A stretch of 13,260 nt of DNA from an uncultured Odoribacter sp. (GTDB lineage: Bacteria > Bacteroidota > Bacteroidia > Bacteroidales > Marinifilaceae). A program made the translations under genes and the position numbers. How positions within the stretch are numbered: position 1 is the first letter of the stretch; each line of letters opens with the position of its first letter. Positions 8,638-13,260 of this stretch are shown here, piece after piece. The stretch spans positions 1 through 13,260 of the forward strand of contig CAJKZL010000031.1 in assembly GCA_905204385.1 (NCBI GenBank), in the 5' to 3' direction. The notes below the pieces were generated by a model. It was not told the DNA's origin and did not search any database. It saw only the letters and a list, made by a program, of their open reading frames with translations.

Positions 8638-10008
8638 TTGAAAAAATTATATATCTATTTTATTTGTATCGGAATAATAGCTACTATCGTATTTGCCGGA
8701 TGCCGGCAAGAGGTTATCGATGGAAATCATATGGAGATCGAGGAAGACGGGGTTATATTGAAAGATCCTTTATTCCTGGATTTGAAACAGATAATCGATG
8801 ATTGGAATTCTTTGGAAGAATTAGAGATTCTTGTAAAAGAGATACCGATAGAGGATGTCGGGAGTGAGGTCGATCGGCGTTTTTATATGCAACAACAAGC
8901 GATCATAGAAAAAATGATGACTTTGAAGCAACGTTATTCTAACTTTAATACTGTTTATCATGTTGCATTATGGGACTCTCTGAATTATGTTCCTACACGT
9001 TCGCCTGATTACTACCCGAAAGAAATTGTAGTTTTGGGAGACTGTCATTTATCGGCAGCTGTTTTTCAGGATATATTATCTTCGATAGAGGCCATCAGGC
9101 GTGAATATTGTAAAGCGTATCCTTCGACCTCAGACCGGACTTTTTATGCTATGTTAGGGGCAGGACGTATTCTTAATCTTCAAGAGAATGTAACAAAAGC
9201 CATTAAAGTGATTAGTGATGAATTAGGGCGGGGATTTGTTGCAAACGGATGTTATCGAGTCGTAGAATTTGCGGAGAAGATGCGTAAGCATGGAGTATAT
9301 TTGGTGGAGCTAAGAAGTATTTTACATGAAGCAATGCTCGAAATAATAGAATTTTTTCAAAAACATCCGGAAATAGCTGGTAATGGTGGGAATAGTAATA
9401 ATCATGGAGGGGGAGGCGGTCAAGAAGTTGTGACACCGGAACCATGGATAGAATCATTGCCTTTACCCTTGCAAACGATTGTAAGAAATATTTTGGATGT
9501 ATTTGAAAAGTACGGATTTGATATTTCTTATGTTAGTCCGAAAGTATCTGTTCGGTTTGAAATACTTACGAATGGAAATTTAGCTGAAATACGACTTCGG
9601 ACTTCACTGGAAAAAAAATATTTTGAAAGGGTTCCTCTGGAGTTGATACTTCCTCCGTTTTCTAATGACGATCGGTATTTATTAATTGTAACACATGAAC
9701 TGTTTCATTTAGCATTATTCGATATTTCATGGAGGGCAGGAAGCATAGATAAATTAATGCAAATAAATTCGGAATTAGCGCGATGCTTAGACTTGGGTTT
9801 CGGCGCGGATCCCCATCATGAGTATATGGGAAAGATAATGACGGAGTATGGGAAAATATTACGCGATGCTTTCCCCGGAAAACCTGATGAGTTCTATACT
9901 TATGGAAGGTGGGGAGGAGGAATTACGGATTCATATAGGTTTAAGCGGCTTGAGTCAGCAACGCGGGATAAAATTAAGCAGTATTTAGCAGATCATAATT
10001 TACTTTAA
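8638..10008 (+). CDS. Putative zincin metallopeptidase lipoprotein (HELFH motif), TTG start
   Basis: This is a predicted lipoprotein of about 456 residues whose family I cannot name. The signal KKLYIYFICIGIIATIVFAGC has a lipobox (FAGC). Residues about 40-240 look helical. A glycine/asparagine-rich linker (GNGGNSNNHGGGGG, near 9384-9420) separates them from a C-terminal domain. That domain has HELFH at 9694-9708, matching the HExxH zincin motif, preceded by the hydrophobic strand YLLIVT. DPHHEYM follows about 35-40 residues later and could supply the third ligand, then YGRWGGG, a pattern I associate with uncharacterised Bacteroidota zincin-like proteins. No ATG precedes the lipobox, so translation must begin at TTG 8638 (giving the usual MKK-type signal) or TTG 8629. 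It starts 12 nt after the M16 stop, but is far more AT-rich than that gene. Confidence 0.82.
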   Translation: MKKLYIYFICIGIIATIVFAGCRQEVIDGNHMEIEEDGVILKDPLFLDLKQIIDDWNSLEELEILVKEIPIEDVGSEVDRRFYMQQQAIIEKMMTLKQRYSNFNTVYHVALWDSLNYVPTRSPDYYPKEIVVLGDCHLSAAVFQDILSSIEAIRREYCKAYPSTSDRTFYAMLGAGRILNLQENVTKAIKVISDELGRGFVANGCYRVVEFAEKMRKHGVYLVELRSILHEAMLEIIEFFQKHPEIAGNGGNSNNHGGGGGQEVVTPEPWIESLPLPLQTIVRNILDVFEKYGFDISYVSPKVSVRFEILTNGNLAEIRLRTSLEKKYFERVPLELILPPFSNDDRYLLIVTHELFHLALFDISWRAGSIDKLMQINSELARCLDLGFGADPHHEYMGKIMTEYGKILRDAFPGKPDEFYTYGRWGGGITDSYRFKRLESATRDKIKQYLADHNLL

Positions 10009-10018
10009 ACTTACAATC

Positions 10019-10462
10019 ATGAAATCAAAATTTATTTTTCTGGTATTTGTTTTTTTGCTCGTTTGTTTAATCATGAATGGGCAAGAAGTACAGGATAGTG
10101 TGATGTATATCGCCTACATTTCCAGTGAAGAAAGGGATTACGAAGCTTATGAAAGTAGGAGTAAAGAAGGTGATTTTTATTGGCTTCATTTGGCGATCCG
10201 GTATGCAAAAGAGATGGAGGGAGAGCGTGTTTTAGTGTTTACCGGAGAGACACAATTAATAACCCTTCCACGTTCCTCTATCGATACGACAGCAATCATC
10301 GATTGGACCCAAAGTAAAACCTGGACACCGGAATATGGCTATGCATTATTAGAGCGAATTTTGAAAACGAAGCGTTTTTATTTTATCAATAAGCAGCGGC
10401 AAACCGATCCTGAGAAATATATTTTGATCCGTGCTGTTTATTGGCGACCTTTATATTATTGA
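10019..10462 (+). CDS. Small secreted protein of unknown function
   Basis: This 147-residue protein is not one I recognise. It has a strongly hydrophobic N-terminal signal (KFIFLVFVFLLVCLIMNG) with likely cleavage near NGQ, and no lipobox after processing: the only Cys (Cys16) sits inside the hydrophobic core rather than at its end. The mature part of about 125 residues is rich in Tyr, Trp, Glu and Arg, with no obvious catalytic motif. It starts at an ATG 10 nt after the zincin-like lipoprotein gene. It shares that gene's AT-rich composition (one sampled 60-base line near its start is 25% GC), so the two probably form a pair acquired or evolving together. A role as partner or substrate of the zincin is possible but only inferred from position. 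Confidence 0.7.
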   Translation: MKSKFIFLVFVFLLVCLIMNGQEVQDSVMYIAYISSEERDYEAYESRSKEGDFYWLHLAIRYAKEMEGERVLVFTGETQLITLPRSSIDTTAIIDWTQSKTWTPEYGYALLERILKTKRFYFINKQRQTDPEKYILIRAVYWRPLYY

Positions 10463-10493
10463 AAGAATTCTGAATATGTAGGCTGCATTATGG

Positions 10494-10528
10494 ATCGCGG
10501 TTACCTGGACTTATCAGGTAACCGCGAT
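10494..10528. terminator. Perfect 14-bp hairpin after the small secreted gene, possibly a terminator
   Basis: ATCGCGGTTACCTG (10494-10507) is exactly complementary to CAGGTAACCGCGAT (10515-10528) around a 7-nt loop. It lies 31 nt past the stop of the secreted-protein gene and before the next transcription unit. The position suits a terminator, but the downstream sequence (GCTTATAAAG) lacks a clear T tract. It may instead protect the 3' end of the mRNA or act as a bidirectional structured element. Confidence 0.5.
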
Positions 10529-10552
10529 GCTTATAAAGAAACGGGCGGCCTA

Positions 10553-10581
10553 TTGACTGTTTATGAAAATGATTATCTTTA
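10553..10581 (+). promoter_or_regulatory. Candidate Bacteroidota-type promoter for the DUF3467/acyltransferase unit
   Basis: TATCTTTA at 10574-10581 matches the Bacteroides -7 consensus TAnnTTTG at all but the last base. TTGAC at 10553-10557 lies about 18 nt upstream of it, near the expected -33 position. It falls between the hairpin at 10494-10528 and the ATG at 10616, where a promoter would be expected. It is a sequence match only. Confidence 0.3.
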
Positions 10582-10615
10582 CAGCTCAGAAAAATGAATA
10601 AATATCTATTAAATA

Positions 10616-10933
10616 ATGGAAAATAAAAATAATAATTCCCTGGAAATAGATCTGAGTCATGAAGTAGCCCAGGGAACTTATGCCAATCTGGCCATAATAG
10701 CCCATTCTACTTCGGAGTTTATCATCGATTTTGTGCGGCTGATGCCGGGAGTTCCCAAGCCGGAGGTAAAGAGCCGCATTATCATGACTCCTGAGAACAC
10801 CAAGCGGTTGATGCTGGCATTGCAGGATAATATCCGGAAATTCGAGCAGGATAACGGGGTGATCCGCCTGGCCCAGGAAGGTCCTTCGGCTCCGGTATTC
10901 CCTATCGATTTGGAACCTAAAGGACAGGCATAG
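10616..10933 (+). CDS. DUF3467 family protein
   Basis: This 105-residue cytosolic protein matches the DUF3467 pattern across residues about 20-85: YANLAIIAHSTSEFIIDFV, then MPGVPKPEVKSRIIMTPENTKRLMLAL and a final amphipathic helix (NIRKFEQDNG). It is close to full length for the family, whose function is unknown. From memory, family members in Bacteroides are often found beside rpoC; here the neighbour is instead a membrane acyltransferase. It has no signal peptide or membrane segment. The start is an ATG with AT-rich leader sequence, as is usual where Shine-Dalgarno sites are not used. The next gene begins 4 nt after its stop, so the two are almost certainly co-translated from one mRNA. Confidence 0.92.
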   Translation: MENKNNNSLEIDLSHEVAQGTYANLAIIAHSTSEFIIDFVRLMPGVPKPEVKSRIIMTPENTKRLMLALQDNIRKFEQDNGVIRLAQEGPSAPVFPIDLEPKGQA

Positions 10934-10937
10934 GAGA

Positions 10938-12050
10938 ATGGGCGAACAGTATAAGCGTTTTTTATCACTGGATATCCTGAGAGGATTGACGGTGATGGGG
11001 ATGATTCTGGTGAACAATCCGGGATGCAGCGGCAGTTGTTTTGCGTGGCTGCGGCATGTGCCATGGCACGGTTGTGTGGTGGCCGATCTGGTATATCCGT
11101 TTTTTCTTTTTGTGGTCGGAGCATCGTGTTGGTTTGCGATGCGTAAGGCCGATCATCGATTGACGGGTCCGGTGTGTTGGAAGATTTTGAAGCGGGGGGC
11201 GTTGATTTTTGCCTTGGGGCTGGTGTATAACTGGTTGCCTTTCGACAGGCCCCTCGCTGAATTACGCATTATGGGAGTGCTTCAGCGGATAGCCCTGGTG
11301 TATGTGCTGGGGTCGTTTATCGCTCTGGGCCTGAAAAGCTACCTGAAAATATCCATCGTCAGCGTGGTGATTCTGCTGGGCTATTGGGCGCTTCTGGCGG
11401 CTACGGGATTCGACGACCCCTGGCATAATCTGCCGGGCCGCATAGACACGGCTTTGTTTGGCCGGGCTCATCTTCACGTTATTAATGCCCGCCGGGAGAT
11501 GGGATTCGATCCGGAAGGCCTTTTAGGGACAATTCCCGCGCTGGTCAATATGTTGCTCGGATATATGGCCGGGAAATGGTTGGGAGAGGCTCGGGATAAT
11601 CGGCGGGCTGCCTTGCAATTGATGGGGGTTGCCGTAGGGGTACTCCTTATTGCTTGGTTGTGGAATGGAGTATTCCCGTACAATAAACGGTTGTGGACCA
11701 GTTCTTTCGTATTGTGTACCTGCGGATGGGCCGCTTTAAGCTGGGCGGTGTTGTTGTATGTCATCGACATCTGGAAATGCAAGGGATGGACCGGTTTTTT
11801 TGCGGTATTCGGGACTAACGCCTTGTTTACCTATTTTCTATCGGGCGTGCTGGAGGTCATGCTGTGGCGCTGGCAATGGACTACGGCAGCAGGACATCAG
11901 ACTTATTTGTGTGAGTATCTCACTGCAAATGTCTTTTCTCGTCTCGGTAGTCCTGAGCTGAGCGGGCTGCTGTGGGGAATATGTATTTTGTTGTTTTGCT
12001 GGCTGGTGACCTATCCTCTCTATCGGAAGAAGATTTTTATCAAGCTTTGA
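10938..12050 (+). CDS. HGSNAT-like/DUF5009 multi-pass membrane acyltransferase
   Basis: This is a 370-residue integral inner-membrane protein with roughly ten hydrophobic segments, of the COG4299/DUF5009 group related to human heparan-alpha-glucosaminide N-acetyltransferase and to NagX-type bacterial proteins. The N-terminal signature SLDILRGLTVMGMILVNNPG (residues 10-29) is typical. RHVPWHGCVVADLVYPFFLF follows, where His40 aligns with the catalytic His of the HGSNAT family (KHASWNGLTVADLVFPWF). LRIMGVLQRIALVY (near residue 108) and GLLGTIPALVNMLLGYMAGK (near 194) are also conserved. It ends in a basic tail (YRKKIFIKL). The expected activity is transfer of an acetyl group across the membrane to an amino sugar, but substrates of the Bacteroidota members are not established. 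It lies 4 nt downstream of the DUF3467 gene and ends before a strong terminator. Confidence 0.93.
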   Translation: MGEQYKRFLSLDILRGLTVMGMILVNNPGCSGSCFAWLRHVPWHGCVVADLVYPFFLFVVGASCWFAMRKADHRLTGPVCWKILKRGALIFALGLVYNWLPFDRPLAELRIMGVLQRIALVYVLGSFIALGLKSYLKISIVSVVILLGYWALLAATGFDDPWHNLPGRIDTALFGRAHLHVINARREMGFDPEGLLGTIPALVNMLLGYMAGKWLGEARDNRRAALQLMGVAVGVLLIAWLWNGVFPYNKRLWTSSFVLCTCGWAALSWAVLLYVIDIWKCKGWTGFFAVFGTNALFTYFLSGVLEVMLWRWQWTTAAGHQTYLCEYLTANVFSRLGSPELSGLLWGICILLFCWLVTYPLYRKKIFIKL

Positions 12051-12113
12051 AAACGGGAGGATTTTACATTTAAATACTTTAAGGGCAGGTTTTGTCAAGG
12101 TGATTGCCGAACC

Positions 12114-12155
12114 AAAAAAGATCCCGGAAAACCGCAGTTTTCCGGGATCTTTTTT
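12114..12155. terminator. Bidirectional intrinsic terminator between the acyltransferase gene and aspA
   Basis: A perfect 19-bp inverted repeat (12114-12132 with 12137-12155) encloses a 4-nt CGCA loop. The GC-rich core is GATCCCGG/CCGGGATC, flanked by six A on the left and six T on the right. On either strand the stem is followed by a U run, so it should terminate both convergent genes. It starts 63 nt after the acyltransferase stop and ends 12 nt before the aspA stop. Confidence 0.93.
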
Positions 12156-12167
12156 GTCAGTGAATGA

Positions 12168-13260
12168 TTATTTCTTTTTGTAGAATTTATGAGGCTTGAT
12201 CATATTTTCGGGTTTGAGCAATTCGTCCAGTTCAGCTTGTGTGAGTAAACCTTCTTCGAGTACCAGATCGTAGACGCTCCGGTTTTCTTTTAAGGCCCTT
12301 TTGGCGATTCTGGAAGAATTTTCATAGCCGAGAGTAGGATTCAAGGCAGTCACGATTCCAATGCTGTTGAGAACCATTTCGCGGCAACGGTCAGCGTTGG
12401 CAGTAATACCTTCTACGCAAAGGATGCGCAGCCGATCCATACCTTTCTGCATCATTTTGATGGAAGAGAATATGGCATGAACCATTACCGGTTCCATTAC
12501 GTTCAGTTGCAACTGTCCTGCTTCTGCAGCGAAGGTCACTGTGAGGTCGTTACCGATGATGCGGTAACAGATTTGATTCATCACTTCGGGGATTACCGGA
12601 TTGACTTTTCCGGGCATAATGGAAGAGCCCGGCTGCATCGGGGGCAGGTTGATTTCGTTCAAGCCGCAACGGGGGCCACTGGACAACAAACGCAGGTCGT
12701 TGCATATCTTGGATACTTTTACAGCTAATCGTTTGAGCGCCGATGAGTACATCACGGACGATCCTGCATCCGGGGTTGCTTCGATCAGGTTAGAGGCCAG
12801 GACAAACTCTTCGCCGCTGATGATGCGCAGATTTTTAATACATTTGGTCGAGTATTCCGGTTCTGAGTTGATGCCGGTACCGATAGCCGTTGCTCCCATG
12901 TTGACTTCGAGGAACAGACGGGCATTCTGGTTCAACCTGTCGACTTCCTCTTCCAGGGTGGCTGCGAAAGCTTCGAATTCCTGTCCGAGTGTCATGGGAA
13001 CGGCATCCTGTAACTGAGTACGTCCCATCTAGATCACTTCTTTGAATTCTTCCCCTTTAGAGCGGAAAGCCTGGATCAACAGTTTCAGGTCGGCAACCAG
13101 TTCCTCGTTCATGAAGATGAAAGCCAGCTTAAACGCCGTCGGATAGGCGTCATTGGTCGACTGGGACATATTCACATGGTTGTTGGGATGGCAGTACTGA
13201 TATTCTCCTTTCTGATGTCCCATCAGTTCCAGAGCGCGGTTGGCCACCACTTCGTTGATA
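12168..13260 (-). pseudogene. aspA: Aspartate ammonia-lyase, C-terminal three quarters, with an in-frame amber codon
   Basis: This encodes the aspartase that reversibly deaminates L-aspartate to fumarate and ammonia, a homotetrameric cytosolic enzyme of the fumarase/aspartase superfamily. The visible part is 363 codons; about 100 N-terminal residues lie past the window edge. Landmarks are HPNNHVNMSQSTND, MGRTQLQDAVPMTLGQEF, and the superfamily signature GSSIMPGKVNP (12597-12629), the mobile loop with the catalytic Ser. The subgroup-typical C-terminal domain ends in HKFYKKK. The frame is broken by TAG at 13029-13031, directly before MGRTQLQ, where homologues normally read Lys (KMGRTQLQDA); one A-to-T change from AAG would explain it. 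No frameshift is present and all else looks functional, so a base error or a very recent mutation is likely. If the stop is false, this is an ordinary aspA used in fumarate-based anaerobic metabolism. Confidence 0.92.

Noticed and set aside
9384..9420. Glycine-rich repeat as a possible frameshift scar
   Set aside because: The frame stays open with coherent sequence on both sides, so it is better explained as an interdomain linker.
10678..11124. Minus-strand open frame spanning the DUF3467 and acyltransferase boundary
   Set aside because: It crosses two well-supported plus-strand genes and has no recognisable domain.
12477..13017. Plus-strand open frames across the aspA region
   Set aside because: They are antisense to a clearly conserved aspartase coding sequence and show no family features.

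Overview
The window looks like chromosome from a Bacteroidota bacterium, most likely a gut-type member of the Bacteroidales. The evidence is a SusC/SusD outer-membrane uptake pair, several lipoproteins with a Cys lipobox, no Shine-Dalgarno sequences at the starts, a DUF3467 protein, and an HGSNAT-like (DUF5009/COG4299) membrane acyltransferase. I cannot place it at genus level. There are no tRNA or rRNA genes, insertion sequences, CRISPR arrays or phage genes. No gene-free stretch exceeds 300 bases.

Left region (1-8625, + strand): a tightly packed uptake/processing locus. In order it holds the C-terminal part of a SusC/RagA TonB-dependent transporter, a SusD/RagB lipoprotein, a fasciclin-like lipoprotein that overlaps susD by 13 nt, a coiled-coil lipoprotein of unknown family, a secreted thioredoxin-fold protein with a WCGPCK active site, and a large secreted M16 (insulinase/pitrilysin) zinc peptidase. 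There are no glycoside hydrolases, but there is a peptidase and a thiol-redox protein. This suggests, by inference, a RagAB-like system for peptide or protein substrates rather than a glycan locus. The M16 gene has two in-frame stop codons, 45 nt apart, just before its third zinc ligand.

Middle region (8638-10462, + strand): an AT-rich two-gene segment. It holds a lipoprotein with an HELFH zinc-peptidase motif, apparently starting at TTG, and a small secreted protein of unknown function. Composition falls from about 53% GC in a sampled line of the M16 gene to 25-37% here, then rises to about 58% in the acyltransferase. These are hand counts of single 60-base lines.

Right region (10463-13260): a perfect 14-bp hairpin and a possible promoter precede a two-gene unit, DUF3467 followed 4 nt later by the membrane acyltransferase. 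A strong bidirectional terminator separates this unit from a convergent aspartate ammonia-lyase gene on the - strand, whose 5' end lies beyond the window. That aspA reading frame is cut by one amber codon where the family normally has lysine.

The window therefore shows three nonsense codons in two otherwise intact genes. Either both genes are recently inactivated, or the sequence contains base errors. Read mapping is needed before any biological story is built on them.
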